Of a stretch of 64,000 bases of DNA, positions 19,093 through 28,594 are shown one piece after another. The stretch's first letter is position 1. Every line of letters starts with the position of its first letter. Location of the stretch: contig CANEHB010000001.1 of NCBI GenBank assembly GCA_947427205.1, positions 17,334-81,333 on the forward strand. The letters are read 5' to 3'. The position numbers were made by a program, and so were the translations under genes. The DNA is from an uncultured Clostridium sp. (GTDB lineage: Bacteria > Bacillota > Clostridia > TANB77 > CAG-508). The notes under the pieces were generated by a model. The model had not been told where the DNA came from and did no database searches. It saw only the letters and a list, made by a program, of their open reading frames with translations.

Positions 19093-20658
19093 ATGAAAAA
19101 TGAAAAAGGAATTACTTTAATAAAATTATGTATATTGATTACTATTTATTTATCCATTATTGTAGTTAGTATATATTTCTTGAAAAGTTCTTATAAAATA
19201 GCAAACTTAGAGAATTTTGTTGCAAAAATGGAACTTATACAAGAAAAAGTGAACTTAATAAGAAATCAGTATAAATCATGGGAGAATTATGATGCAAATG
19301 AACCAGGAAATTATTATGCCTATTTACAATATTTAGAATTTCCAAATGCGAATAGTTCTGCTAATATTTATATTGAAGATTTTAATAGAATAATATCTGA
19401 ATTAAATAATAGTGATAAAGCTTATTGGGATTCAAATACAGATTCAATTATTGCAAATTATTGTTATTTTAATCCTAATGATTTAGAAAAATACTTAGAC
19501 TTAAAAGATATCAATTTATATGTAATAATAAATTTTTATACAGGAAATATAATTTGTAAAGATGGTATTATTGACAAAGGAGAAACAAATGAAATTATAT
19601 ATAGACAATATGATACAGAAATAGGAAATCCTTTAGTTTCTATTCCTATAAACAATAATTCAATTTTTTCAGATATTGAAATAATTGAAAATAATGGTTT
19701 AAATCAAAAAGTAAAAGTGTATTTAGTATCAGAAGATGAAGCAAATCAAAATATTCCAACCATTCAAGAAATATATTATTTGGATAGTGAAGAAGATGAC
19801 ATTAAAAAGAAATGTAGTAATCTACAAGATTATATATATGTAGATTCAGAGAAATCAGCGTATTTTACTATAAATACTTCTGGTAAATATTCTTTCATAA
19901 TAAAAGATATAAATTATATTGAATACCCAAAAGTAGATTTAGAAGTAAATTTATGTAATAGTCCAATTTTGTTAAATGGAATGAAAGGAATATATTGGGA
20001 TCAAGATGGTAATGAGATTGAAATAGAAAATGAAAAAGATCCAAATTGGTATAATTATTCTTCAGAAAATTTAAAAATGGCAAATGCCAAAAGTCAGGAT
20101 GGAAATTATTGGGTATGGCTTCCAAGATTTATTTATAAAGAATCAAAAGAGATTACAAATCTTGATTTTGTAAGTGGAACATCTATATCTTCTACAAGAA
20201 ATAAGCAAACTACAGATTATAGAGTTCATGAAGCTTTTGAAACAGATAATAAATTAAGAGGAATATGGATTGCAAAATTTCAAGTAAATGGTGAAAAAGA
20301 AAATAATGTTAGTATAGTACCAGGAAAACCATTAACAGTATTAAGTAAGAAAGATGCAATATTTAATATAGAAAATTGTATAGATACTAATTTAAAATCA
20401 TTTACTAAATTAATGTCAGATGAAGAAAGAAATGCTGCTATTATATTTTCAAAATCAGAAAATATAGATATTACAAATGATTTAATATATTATGCAGGTG
20501 GAGCAGCTAATGAAAAAGGTTATATAAATAATACAAATTATTCATCTACAAATAATGTATATGGAATATATGATTTAATAACTTCACAAAATGAATTAAC
20601 TATTAATTCATATGATAGTGAAGAAGGTAGATATAGACCAGTTATGGCCATAAAATAA
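19093..20658 (+). CDS. Type IV pilin-like surface protein
   Basis: The N-terminus MKNEKGITLIKL plus a 20-residue hydrophobic helix has the layout of a class III prepilin signal (peptidase cut after Gly, then a helix), but the usual Glu at +5 of the mature protein is Lys. The large exported part (about residues 45-521) ends in a domain with WVWLPRFIYKES, YRVHEAFE and GIWIAKFQVNGE, a layout seen in secreted pilin-like proteins of uncultured clostridia. Function is not established. The ribosome binding site (TAGGAG at 19068) lies about 19 bases before ATG 19093, unusually far; TAG in frame just upstream excludes an earlier start. No pilus machinery is nearby. Confidence 0.65.
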   Translation: MKNEKGITLIKLCILITIYLSIIVVSIYFLKSSYKIANLENFVAKMELIQEKVNLIRNQYKSWENYDANEPGNYYAYLQYLEFPNANSSANIYIEDFNRIISELNNSDKAYWDSNTDSIIANYCYFNPNDLEKYLDLKDINLYVIINFYTGNIICKDGIIDKGETNEIIYRQYDTEIGNPLVSIPINNNSIFSDIEIIENNGLNQKVKVYLVSEDEANQNIPTIQEIYYLDSEEDDIKKKCSNLQDYIYVDSEKSAYFTINTSGKYSFIIKDINYIEYPKVDLEVNLCNSPILLNGMKGIYWDQDGNEIEIENEKDPNWYNYSSENLKMANAKSQDGNYWVWLPRFIYKESKEITNLDFVSGTSISSTRNKQTTDYRVHEAFETDNKLRGIWIAKFQVNGEKENNVSIVPGKPLTVLSKKDAIFNIENCIDTNLKSFTKLMSDEERNAAIIFSKSENIDITNDLIYYAGGAANEKGYINNTNYSSTNNVYGIYDLITSQNELTINSYDSEEGRYRPVMAIK

Positions 20659-20763
20659 ATTATAATTAATAAATATCCTCCAGCTCAAACCGAAAGTATA
20701 TTTATATAATAAGGTATTTTCTAAGAATATATAGAAAATATCTTATTAATTTAGCAAAAAGTA

Positions 20764-20792
20764 TTGACAAATCTCTTTAAAAGGTGTAAAGT
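20764..20792 (+). promoter_or_regulatory. Promoter of ylxM-ffh
   Basis: TTGACA 20764-20769, 17-base spacer, TAAAGT 20787-20792. AAGGAG and ATG 20826 follow. Confidence 0.7.
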
Positions 20793-20825
20793 ATATTAGC
20801 ATTACACTATATAAGGAGTGGTCTG

Positions 20826-21173
20826 ATGGAAAAAAACGTTCAAATAAGTATCCTTTTAGATATTTATGGAAAATTATTAACAGAAAAACAATATAAACTT
20901 CTTGATGACTACTACAATAATGATTTATCTTTATCAGAAATAGCAGAAAATGAAGCGATAACAAGGCAAGCTGTTAGAGATAATCTAAAGAAAGGGGAAA
21001 AAAATCTTTTCGAATACGAAGAAAAGTTAGGTTTTATGAAAAAGACAATAATGCAAGAAGAACAAATAGCAGATATATTATCAGAGATTACAAAAATAGA
21101 AAATACTTCTTCAGATAAGGAAGTTGCAAAAGTTCTTCAGGATGTAAAAGAAAAACTAAATTGTTTAGTATAA
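20826..21173 (+). CDS. ylxM: YlxM/p13-like HTH protein
   Basis: YlxM is a small helix-turn-helix protein always found next to ffh in Firmicutes and thought to modulate the signal recognition particle. The N-terminal half (about residues 10-75) is a sigma-region-4-like HTH, with LLTEKQYKLLDDYYNNDLS and EIAENEAITRQAVRDNLKK. The C-terminal tail is helical. The 115 residues are typical. It has its own promoter and lies 30 bases before ffh. Confidence 0.92.
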   Translation: MEKNVQISILLDIYGKLLTEKQYKLLDDYYNNDLSLSEIAENEAITRQAVRDNLKKGEKNLFEYEEKLGFMKKTIMQEEQIADILSEITKIENTSSDKEVAKVLQDVKEKLNCLV

Positions 21174-21203
21174 GATGGAATATCTTAAGAATAGGGGGGA
21201 ATA

Positions 21204-22562
21204 ATGGCATTTGATGGCTTATCATCTAGACTTCAGGAGATTACAAGAAAGCTAAAAGGAAAAGCAAGAATAAGTGAAGATGACTTAAAAGAAGTACTAA
21301 GAGAAGTGAAACTTGCTTTATTAGAAGCAGATGTTAATTATAAAATAGTCAAAGACTTCGTAAAAGTGATTGAAGAGAAAGCACTTGGTCAAGATGTTTT
21401 AAAATCACTTACACCAGGTCAACAAGTTGTAAAAATAGTTAAAGACGAATTAGTAACCCTATTAGGTGGAGAAGAAAGTAAAATTAATTTTACACCAAAT
21501 CCACCAACAGTAATTATGTTAGTTGGACTTCAAGGGTCTGGTAAAACAACAACTGCTGGAAAATTAGCTAATATAATTAGGAAACAAGGAAAAAAACCTT
21601 TATTAGTAGCTTGTGATGTTTATAGACCAGCTGCTATAAAACAATTAGAAGTTGTTGGAAAACAACTTGATATCCCTGTATATACAAATGAAAATACAAA
21701 AGATGTAAATTTAATTGCAAAACAAGCTGTTAGTACAGCAATATCAAAATTAAATGATGTTATTATTATAGATACAGCAGGACGTTTGCAAATAGATGAA
21801 GCATTAATGCAAGAATTAAAAGATTTAAAAATAAGTGTAAAGCCACATGAAATACTTTTAGTTGTTGACTCTATGACAGGTCAAGATGCAGTAAATATAG
21901 CAGATACATTTAATAAAGAACTTGGAATAGATGGAATAGTTTTAACCAAACTAGATGGAGACACTAGAGGTGGTGCAGCATTATCAGTAAAGAAAATTAC
22001 GGGTAGACCAATAAAGTTTGCTGCAACGGGTGAAAAATTAAGTGATATAGAAGTATTCCATCCAGAAAGAATGGCATCAAGAATTCTTGGAATGGGTGAT
22101 GTACTTTCAATAATAGAAAAAGCAGAAGAAACATTTGATATGGAAGAAGCTGCTAAATTAGAAAAAAAATTAAAAAAGCAAAGTTTTGATTTAGAAGATT
22201 ATTTATCTCAATTAAGGCAAATGAAAAAAATGGGATCATTTTCTTCAATATTAAAAATGTTACCAGGGATGAATAAACTGAAAGATATTGAAGTAGATGA
22301 AAAAGAATTTGTTAGAATAGAAGCTATAATTTGTTCAATGACTAAAGAAGAAAGACAAAATCCAAAGGTATTAAATGGAAGTAGACGTCTTAGAATTGCA
22401 AAAGGAAGTGGAACAACAGTAGAACAAATAAACAAATTTATGAAATCCTTTGAAATGACACAAAAAATGATGAAAGAAATGACATCAAATAAAGGTATGA
22501 TGAAGAAAATGATGAAAAACATGAATATGGATGACTTAAAAGATTTTTCAAATTTTAATTAG
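21204..22562 (+). CDS. ffh: Signal recognition particle protein Ffh
   Basis: Ffh binds signal peptides and 4.5S/scRNA and docks on FtsY. The N domain is followed by the G domain with GLQGSGKTTT near residue 107, DTAGR near 190, TKLDGD near 247 and a GxGD loop (GMGD). The C-terminal M domain (about 300-452) is methionine rich, ending in a tract with MMKKMMKNMNMDD. The length of 452 residues is normal. ATG 21204 follows AGGGGGG. It is preceded by ylxM and followed by the rpsP cluster. Confidence 0.97.
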   Translation: MAFDGLSSRLQEITRKLKGKARISEDDLKEVLREVKLALLEADVNYKIVKDFVKVIEEKALGQDVLKSLTPGQQVVKIVKDELVTLLGGEESKINFTPNPPTVIMLVGLQGSGKTTTAGKLANIIRKQGKKPLLVACDVYRPAAIKQLEVVGKQLDIPVYTNENTKDVNLIAKQAVSTAISKLNDVIIIDTAGRLQIDEALMQELKDLKISVKPHEILLVVDSMTGQDAVNIADTFNKELGIDGIVLTKLDGDTRGGAALSVKKITGRPIKFAATGEKLSDIEVFHPERMASRILGMGDVLSIIEKAEETFDMEEAAKLEKKLKKQSFDLEDYLSQLRQMKKMGSFSSILKMLPGMNKLKDIEVDEKEFVRIEAIICSMTKEERQNPKVLNGSRRLRIAKGSGTTVEQINKFMKSFEMTQKMMKEMTSNKGMMKKMMKNMNMDDLKDFSNFN

Positions 22563-22746
22563 TTTTTTATTTTCTAAGAAAGTTCGACTGATTAGGAAGA
22601 AGTTTCCCTAGATTTCTTAGCTCTTCGAGTGAAACGAGATAGAGATAAGTTATACTTTAGGAAAATAATTATGCGAAAATTAGAAAATATTATTTCCGTT
22701 ATTAAATTTTTTTAATATAAAACAAATTATTTAGGGGGTGAATTTT
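22563..22746. other. Structured leader between ffh and rpsP
   Basis: CTAAGAAA near 22575 and TTTCTTAG near 22613 form a stem that encloses a smaller hairpin. CTCTTCGAGTGAAACGAG follows as a short second hairpin. The segment may be a terminator remnant or a 5' leader of the ribosomal gene cluster; it matches no leader family I know. Confidence 0.4.
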
Positions 22747-22983
22747 ATGGTAAAAATAAGATTACAAAGAGTTGGAAAGAAAAAAGCTCCTTTCTATCAT
22801 GTAGTAGTAGCTGATTCTAGATCTCCAAGAGATGGTAAAATTGTTGAAAAAATAGGAACATATAATCCTATGACAAACCCAGCTACAGTTGAATTAGATA
22901 ATGAAAAAGTAGCTGAGTGGATTAAAAATGGTGCGCAACCAACAGATACAGTTAAAGCATTAATAAAAAATGCAACTAAATAA
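22747..22983 (+). CDS. rpsP: 30S ribosomal protein S16
   Basis: The family start [20 protein letters not shown] identifies S16, which binds 16S rRNA early in 30S assembly. It is followed by the [20 protein letters not shown] block. The 78-residue length is usual. I chose ATG 22747 behind GGGGGTG instead of GTG 22738. The gene heads the rpsP-khpA-rimM-trmD-rplS cluster. Confidence 0.97.
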   Translation: MVKIRLQRVGKKKAPFYHVVVADSRSPRDGKIVEKIGTYNPMTNPATVELDNEKVAEWIKNGAQPTDTVKALIKNATK

Positions 22984-23007
22984 TCATATCAAAGGAGAGT
23001 GCAAAAA

Positions 23008-23238
23008 ATGAAAGACATACTAGAAGTAATAATTAAAAATTTAGTAGATAATTCAGAAGAAGTATCTATTACAGAAAAAACAGAAGCAAAATCTATTTGT
23101 TATGAAGTGAAGGTTGCAAAAAATGATATGGGCAAAGTAATAGGCAAACAAGGGAAAATGGCAAAAGCGATTAGATCAATAATAAAAGCTATTGCTACTA
23201 AAGAACATAAAAAGGTTAATATCGAATTTATAGATTAG
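23008..23238 (+). CDS. khpA: KH-domain RNA-binding protein KhpA
   Basis: KhpA is a small single-KH RNA-binding protein that partners KhpB/Jag in controlling cell elongation. The KH motif is GKVIGKQGKMAKAIRSII near residue 42. The 76 residues are the normal size and the rpsP-rimM position is conserved. I chose ATG 23008 after AAAGGAG; GTG 22999 is an alternative. Confidence 0.94.
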   Translation: MKDILEVIIKNLVDNSEEVSITEKTEAKSICYEVKVAKNDMGKVIGKQGKMAKAIRSIIKAIATKEHKKVNIEFID

Positions 23239-23251
23239 GTGCCAAAAATAT

Positions 23252-23755
23252 ATGAATAAATTTTTAGAATTAGGTCAAATAGTAAATGTTAAGGGTCTAA
23301 AAGGTGAAGTAAAAGTAAATCCTTTTACAGAAGATGCTACTAAATTTGAAAGAATACCTAAAGTTTTTATAAAGTATAAAGAAACTTTAAAAGAATATGA
23401 AATAGAGAAAACCAGTTATAGTAAAAATCAAGTAATAATTAAATTCAAAAGTATAGATACTGTAGAAGAAGCAGAAAAACTTAGAAATTCTTATATTGTT
23501 GTAGATAGAGAAATTTTTGGAGAGCTTCCAGAAGGAGTATATTATATAGCAGATTTAATTGGATTAGATGTATATACTGAATCTAATGAATATTTAGGAA
23601 AAGTTGATGATATTTTTAACACAGGTAGTAATGATATTTATGTAGTAAAAGATGAATTAGGAAGACAAAAACTATTACCAGGTATAGATGAAGTAATTAA
23701 AAATATAGATATTGAGTCAGGCAAAATAATAGTAAATCTAATAGAAGGACTTTAA
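23252..23755 (+). CDS. rimM: Ribosome maturation factor RimM
   Basis: RimM binds S19 and helps mature the 30S head. The N-terminal barrel starts FLELGQIVNVKGLKGEVKV and the C-terminal PRC-barrel has YYIADLIGLDVYTE and DIYVVKDE...KLLPGIDEVI. The 167 residues are normal. It ends 2 bases before trmD. Confidence 0.95.
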   Translation: MNKFLELGQIVNVKGLKGEVKVNPFTEDATKFERIPKVFIKYKETLKEYEIEKTSYSKNQVIIKFKSIDTVEEAEKLRNSYIVVDREIFGELPEGVYYIADLIGLDVYTESNEYLGKVDDIFNTGSNDIYVVKDELGRQKLLPGIDEVIKNIDIESGKIIVNLIEGL

Positions 23756-23757
23756 AT

Positions 23758-24477
23758 ATGAAATTTGATGTACTAACTCTTTTTCCAGAAATGTTTGAAC
23801 CAATAAAACAAAGTATAATTGGAAGAGCAACTAGAAAAGAATTATTAGAAATTAATCTAATAAATATAAGGGATTTTTCGAAGGATAAGCATAAAAAAGT
23901 TGATGATACAGTATATGGAGGAGGAGCAGGAATGCTTATTAGGCCAGATGTTGTATATGAAGCCTATAAATCCGTAAAATGCGAAAAATCTAGAGTCATA
24001 TATTTATCACCACAAGGAAAAAAGCTTTGTCAAAGTAAAGTTGAAGAACTAGCCAAATCAGAAGAACATTTAATATTATTATGTGGACATTATGAAGGAA
24101 TTGATCAAAGGGTAATAGATAAAATCGTAGATGAAGAAATTTCAATTGGAGATTATGTATTAACTGGAGGAGAAATACCAGCAATGGTATTAATAGATAG
24201 TGTTTCAAGATATGTTGAAGGAGTTTTAGCTAAAGAGTCTATTTCAGAAGAAAGTTTTTCGAAAAGTGGACTATTAGAATATCCTCAATACACAAGACCA
24301 GAAACGTTTGAAGGAATTAAAGTTCCAGAAGTTCTACAATCTGGTCATCATGAAAATATTAATAAATGGAGAAGAAAAGAGGCTATAAAAGCAACTTACA
24401 TAAAAAGACCAGAACTTTTAGAAAAAGCAATTTTAACTGATGAAGAAGTAAAATATATTGAAGAATTAAAAAAATAA
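23758..24477 (+). CDS. trmD: tRNA (guanine37-N1)-methyltransferase TrmD
   Basis: TrmD makes m1G37, which prevents +1 frameshifting. The SPOUT fold is evident: [13 protein letters not shown] start, the VYGGGAGML loop near residue 53, [10 protein letters not shown] near 112 and [17 protein letters not shown] near 130. It has 239 residues and overlaps the rimM operon. The proposed quadruplet tRNA-Gly in this window carries G37, so whether TrmD modifies that base is directly relevant: a methylated G37 could not pair normally with the C of CGGN. Confidence 0.96.
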   Translation: MKFDVLTLFPEMFEPIKQSIIGRATRKELLEINLINIRDFSKDKHKKVDDTVYGGGAGMLIRPDVVYEAYKSVKCEKSRVIYLSPQGKKLCQSKVEELAKSEEHLILLCGHYEGIDQRVIDKIVDEEISIGDYVLTGGEIPAMVLIDSVSRYVEGVLAKESISEESFSKSGLLEYPQYTRPETFEGIKVPEVLQSGHHENINKWRRKEAIKATYIKRPELLEKAILTDEEVKYIEELKK

Positions 24478-24521
24478 AAGGGATTAAATCCAATCCATTA
24501 TTGATGAAAAGGAGGAAAAAA

Positions 24522-25073
24522 ATGGATATTTTAAAATCTATTGAACATGAACAGTTAAAAAATAAAATACCAGAATTAAAAATTGGTAATACTGTTAGAG
24601 TTCATGTAAGAATAAAAGAAGGAAATAAAGAAAGAATCCAAGTTTTTGAAGGAATTATAATAAAAAAACAAGGTGGAGGAGTAAACGAAACATTTACTGT
24701 AAGAAGAATCTCTTATGGTGTTGGTGTAGAAAAAACATTCTTAGTACATTCACCAATGGTAGAAAAAGTAGAATTAGTAAGAGTAGGTAAAGCAAGAAGA
24801 GCTAAATTATATTATTTAAGAGATAGAGTAGGTAAAGCTGCTAAAACTAAAGAAAAAATAGGAGCAAGAATCGAAGATAGAGAAATTATAGTTAAAGAAG
24901 AAGTTGTTCCAGGTGAATCAGTAGCTGAAGAAGTGGTTACTGAAGAAGTAGTTGCAGAAGCTGTTGAAGCAGAGAAAATTGAAAAAGCTGCTGAAGCTGA
25001 AAAAGTAGCAGAAGAAACAGCTAGTGAAAACAAAGAAGAAGTAAAAGAAGAAAAAAAAGAAACAGAAGAATAA
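24522..25073 (+). CDS. rplS: 50S ribosomal protein L19 with acidic tail
   Basis: The first 115 residues are ordinary L19, which sits at the 30S/50S interface ([46 protein letters not shown], read in parts). A further tail of about 65 residues is made almost only of Glu, Val, Ala and Lys ([19 protein letters not shown]). L19 usually ends near residue 115-120, so the 183-residue length is odd. I chose ATG 24522 behind AAAAGGAGG. A terminator follows at 25085. Confidence 0.93.
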   Translation: MDILKSIEHEQLKNKIPELKIGNTVRVHVRIKEGNKERIQVFEGIIIKKQGGGVNETFTVRRISYGVGVEKTFLVHSPMVEKVELVRVGKARRAKLYYLRDRVGKAAKTKEKIGARIEDREIIVKEEVVPGESVAEEVVTEEVVAEAVEAEKIEKAAEAEKVAEETASENKEEVKEEKKETEE

Positions 25074-25084
25074 TATATGTAAAG

Positions 25085-25117
25085 CGAGATTGCGTAATTT
25101 AGTAATCTCGTTTTTTT
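25085..25117 (+). terminator. Terminator of the rpsP-rplS cluster
   Basis: CGAGATT (25085-25091) pairs with AATCTCG (25104-25110) and a run of seven T residues follows. Confidence 0.88.
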
Positions 25118-25139
25118 ATATATTTATAAAAAAATAGGA

Positions 25140-25168
25140 TTGACAATTTGTCTAATAAAATCTAAAAT
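25140..25168 (+). promoter_or_regulatory. Promoter of the 323-residue unknown gene
   Basis: TTGACA 25140-25145, 17-base spacer, TAAAAT 25163-25168, 71 bases before the ATG. Confidence 0.75.
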
Positions 25169-25239
25169 AATAATGTTAAATATATATAAGAAAATTATAA
25201 TTAAATTATAATTAAATATAAGAGTTTTATGAGGTAAAA

Positions 25240-26211
25240 ATGAAATTTATAAAAAAGTTATTAGAAGCTAAACATAGAAAAAATAATTCAGAAATAGAAA
25301 ATGATACTAATATTGAATTAGTATCAGAAGGAGATAAAAAAGATAAAGAAACAGCATTAAGAGAAGAATCAGAAATAGTAAATGTAAGCAAAGAATTAAA
25401 AGAATTTTTAAATTCACAATTATTATATATACCAGATGTTTCAAGAGAAATTAGAAAATATGATATAGAAGAAATTATAGATTTAATAAATGGAAAAAAT
25501 GAAATTAGAACTAATGAAATAAAAATAAAATCAGAAATAGTAGACGAATTTTTAGCAATTATTGGAAATACGGTAGAAGATGGATTTTCATTAGGAGAGC
25601 TAGAAATTGAAATATCAAGTAAAGATTTCAAAATAAAAGAATTTGTAAATAAACATAAAAAAATATCTTATATTTTAAGAATAAAGATAAAGTCTTTAAA
25701 AGATTTAAAAGAAGATGAATTAGAGTTTTTAAACAGTAGATATGGAATAATGTATAATTATTTCGGAGATGAATATTATTTAGATGAAATAATAGAAATG
25801 TACAATAATATGAGAGAACTTGTACCAAAGCATGTAGAGTATAATTTAGAAGGTGCACAAAAAATTTTAGATGATGTATTTAAAAGGTTTGAATTATATA
25901 CACCAAAACAATATGAAATAGGACAAAATAGTATAAAATTATCAAATGGTGGAACAATAGAAACACCTAATTTTAAAGTAGTAGAAGATTCAAGCTATTA
26001 TTCTAAAATTGATAATATTTTTAATGTAGAAAAAGCAAATAAAAAAGGTTATAAAAGGATAAGTAAAGAAGCTTTAACTTTTGCAGGATTTGATGTACAA
26101 GATACTATAGAATCATTTACAGATACAATAAAGAAAAATGATGTTATAATAGATAATATTAAATATAGAATAGTTGTAGAAGAAGATGGAATACATTTAG
26201 AAAAATACTAA
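25240..26211 (+). CDS. Unrecognised charged cytoplasmic protein
   Basis: A 323-residue protein with no signal peptide or membrane span. It is rich in Glu, Lys and Ile. The N-terminal 60 residues look disordered, the middle is mainly helical, and the C-terminal third (from about 225) has beta-like segments ending DNIKYRIVVEEDGIHLEKY. I know no family for it. It has its own SigA promoter and ATG 25240 follows GAGG. It is monocistronic, standing between rplS and the tRNA-Gly cluster. Confidence 0.75.
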   Translation: MKFIKKLLEAKHRKNNSEIENDTNIELVSEGDKKDKETALREESEIVNVSKELKEFLNSQLLYIPDVSREIRKYDIEEIIDLINGKNEIRTNEIKIKSEIVDEFLAIIGNTVEDGFSLGELEIEISSKDFKIKEFVNKHKKISYILRIKIKSLKDLKEDELEFLNSRYGIMYNYFGDEYYLDEIIEMYNNMRELVPKHVEYNLEGAQKILDDVFKRFELYTPKQYEIGQNSIKLSNGGTIETPNFKVVEDSSYYSKIDNIFNVEKANKKGYKRISKEALTFAGFDVQDTIESFTDTIKKNDVIIDNIKYRIVVEEDGIHLEKY

Positions 26212-26356
26212 TATGATTGTAAAAGTAAAATAAACTGAGTATTATATAAGTTTTTATAATTTTATTAGTGAAAATTATAATATAAGATACAGTTTGTAAA
26301 ATCAGAATTAAAGATTAAAAAAATTTAACATTTTATAAAAAAATAGTATTTTAGAC

Positions 26357-26385
26357 TTGACAAATGAGCTTAAATAATTTATAAT
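26357..26385 (+). promoter_or_regulatory. Consensus promoter of the tandem tRNA-Gly genes
   Basis: TTGACA 26357-26362, 17-base spacer, TATAAT 26380-26385: a perfect SigA promoter 25 bases before the first tRNA. Confidence 0.88.
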
Positions 26386-26409
26386 TTATACTTGTCAGAA
26401 GGAAATAAT

Positions 26410-26483
<74 letters not shown>

Positions 26484-26505
26484 CAAATTTCCTTCTGATA
26501 GAACT

Positions 26506-26579
<74 letters not shown>

Positions 26580-26626
26580 TTAAATTAGTCATTGTATTAG
26601 AATAATCTAGTATGATGGCTTTTTTA

Positions 26627-26655
26627 TTGCAAAAAGAATTTTATTTGTGTATAAT
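26627..26655 (+). promoter_or_regulatory. Separate promoter of the third tRNA-Gly
   Basis: TTGCAA 26627-26632, 17-base spacer, TATAAT 26650-26655. The tRNA starts 17 bases later, so this unusual tRNA is expressed independently of the two normal copies. Confidence 0.72.
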
Positions 26656-26671
26656 ATAGATGTAAATATTT

Positions 26672-26747
<76 letters not shown>

Positions 26748-26749
<2 letters not shown>

Positions 26750-26773
26750 AGGCGTTTTATAGCGTCTTTTTTT
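26748..26773 (+). terminator. Terminator after the third tRNA-Gly
   Basis: AAAGGCG (26748-26754) pairs with CGTCTTT (26763-26769), with one G-U pair, and a T-run follows. Confidence 0.6.
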
Positions 26774-26869
26774 ATTTCAATGTATCTCTGTAAACCGCAT
26801 AAAATAAGCATTTTACAAAATGAGAGTGAAATATTAAAACGGTTTAAAACGTAAAATTGTCTACAATAT

Positions 26870-26952
26870 TGTCAACACAAAAAATCGTGTTGACAAGTTG
26901 TTGACAAAATGACTTTGCACTCTTACAGTAGCAACTAATTTAAGTGTTGACA
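26870..26952. promoter_or_regulatory. Probable integrase arm-type sites, left end
   Basis: The octamer TGTTGACA occurs at 26888, 26899 and 26945, and in reverse at 26870-26877. The same octamer recurs in reverse at 32858 and 32870 near the right end. Such repeats at both ends are typical of tyrosine integrase arm sites. The rest of 26774-27107 shows no gene. Confidence 0.6.
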
Positions 26953-27107
26953 TATTGTATGTTTTACATAAAAATATCAAAAAGTGGAGCGTAGGTGGTG
27001 ATTTTTTTAAAAAAACATTATTTAATATTTTATAAAAGTATTGAAAAATACATAAAAATATACAATGGGAAAAGCAGTATTCATTTTTATGAATACTGCT
27101 TTTAAAG

Positions 27108-28322
27108 TTATCTTGTTAAATCATTATTGTCGTCTAATAGTTTATAATTTATTGTACTTAATTCTCTTGATTTATTAAATATATCGTTGCTTAAATAATA
27201 GTTGTTTAATTTTTCCATTTCTTTTTCTTTGTATTTATTCAAAACAGATGTATAAGTATTTAATGTTACATTTATATCAGTATGACCAAGTAATCTTTGA
27301 AGTGCAACAGCTCTCATACCAGATTCAATACAACGAGTACCATAAGTATGTCTTAAGGTATGTGTAGAAATAGGGTGTGTAATATCAACTTTTTTAGCAA
27401 TGTTTTTTAGTTGATTGTTAATAGTAGAGTGTAAAACTAATTTTTTATTTGGTGTTAAAAATAGCATATTATCTTTATTATCTTTTGAAATTTCTAATTG
27501 TTCAAGAATATATGGTAATATAAAATCAGGTATTGGTAAATCTCTTTTTCCAGCATAAGTTTTAGTTGTTTTTCCTATACATACTTTATCATTTTTGTCT
27601 GTTGTGAGTGTTCTACTTATTTTTAATATATTTCTATTAAAATCAAAATCACTAGCTTGCAATGCAAGTGTTTCGCCAACACGAAGTCCCATATATAATT
27701 GAATTAGAAATACATTTCTGTAAGGCACACTTTTTGTATCAACATTTAATAAATAATCAGTTAATCTTTGTTGTTCTTCAACTTCTAATGCGCTACATAT
27801 TTTATCTTCTTTTTTACTTTTGGGCTTTATTGTTTCATACATAGGGTTTTCGTGTATGTAACCTTTATTTAAAGCATATTCAAAAGCACTTTTAAATTGA
27901 AAATAGTTTTTTTGAATTGAGGAATTACTATAAATTTCAGTTAAAGAATTAAAATATGATTGAAGTTCATCTGTTGTTATTTCATTTATGTTCTTATCAG
28001 CTAAATAAGATTTTTCAATTGTTCGTATAGTGTCCATAGTTCTTGCATATGCTCTATCAGTTATTAAATTAGAATCAACTTTTTTCTGTAATAACATTTT
28101 AATAAGTTTAATTAAAGGAATACCATTATTTTGAATAAATATAGAACTATTTTTTTGTAGATTTATATCTTTTAAAAATTCTTTTGCTAATTTTTCTGTT
28201 GCAAATGATTTTCTTATTCTTTTTGGTTTGCCAGTAGTTAGGTCTTGTATAGCATAAGAAGCTATCCAATTTTTTCTATCTTTATTATAGAAAACACTAC
28301 CTTGAGCTTGTTTAGTTGTCAT
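27108..28322 (-). CDS. Tyrosine recombinase (integrase) of the element
   Basis: This integrase would recombine attP with attB in tRNA-Gly. The N-terminal AP2-like arm-binding domain is followed by a SAM-like core-binding domain and a catalytic domain. Catalytic residues are visible: R in MGLRVGETLAL, H-x-x-R in HTLRHTYGT, and H then Y in LLGHTDINVTLNTY. I chose ATG 28322 behind AGGAGG (MTTKQAQGS), giving 404 residues; a longer frame to 28388 overlaps the upstream gene. The gene lies next to attL and reads towards it, as is usual for Tn916/ICE-type integrases. It has no CGG codon. Confidence 0.94.
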   Translation of the reverse strand: MTTKQAQGSVFYNKDRKNWIASYAIQDLTTGKPKRIRKSFATEKLAKEFLKDINLQKNSSIFIQNNGIPLIKLIKMLLQKKVDSNLITDRAYARTMDTIRTIEKSYLADKNINEITTDELQSYFNSLTEIYSNSSIQKNYFQFKSAFEYALNKGYIHENPMYETIKPKSKKEDKICSALEVEEQQRLTDYLLNVDTKSVPYRNVFLIQLYMGLRVGETLALQASDFDFNRNILKISRTLTTDKNDKVCIGKTTKTYAGKRDLPIPDFILPYILEQLEISKDNKDNMLFLTPNKKLVLHSTINNQLKNIAKKVDITHPISTHTLRHTYGTRCIESGMRAVALQRLLGHTDINVTLNTYTSVLNKYKEKEMEKLNNYYLSNDIFNKSRELSTINYKLLDDNNDLTR

Positions 28323-28333
28323 AAGCACACCTC

Positions 28334-28594
28334 CTAAACTCTTCTTTGCATTTTCCATATAGTATAAGCTATAAGTGTTATGTGCCAAGACTGACCTAAA
28401 TTTACAGAAGGAAAATCATTTCTTTTAAAAATTTTATAACTAGCATTTTTACCTATGTTTAAATCTTTTGCAACATCTTTTACAGTTAAGGTGGTAAATG
28501 GTTTTTCTAATTTATCTATTGCAACTTTTGCAAGTATTTCTTCAAATGATAGTTTTTCTTTTGTATCAATTATATTATTATCTAGTTCGTTCAT
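28334..28594 (-). CDS. Excisionase-like helix-turn-helix protein
   Basis: An 86-residue basic protein directly upstream of the integrase. The segment from TVKDVAKDLNIGKNASYKIFKRNDFPSVNLGQSWHI (about residues 41-76) is an excisionase/MerR-like winged HTH, as in Tn916 Xis-type proteins; read it in parts. It overlaps the relaxase 3' end by 17 bases, so the three minus-strand genes form an operon. Its likely job is to bias the integrase towards excision. Confidence 0.75.
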   Translation of the reverse strand: MNELDNNIIDTKEKLSFEEILAKVAIDKLEKPFTTLTVKDVAKDLNIGKNASYKIFKRNDFPSVNLGQSWHITLIAYTIWKMQRRV

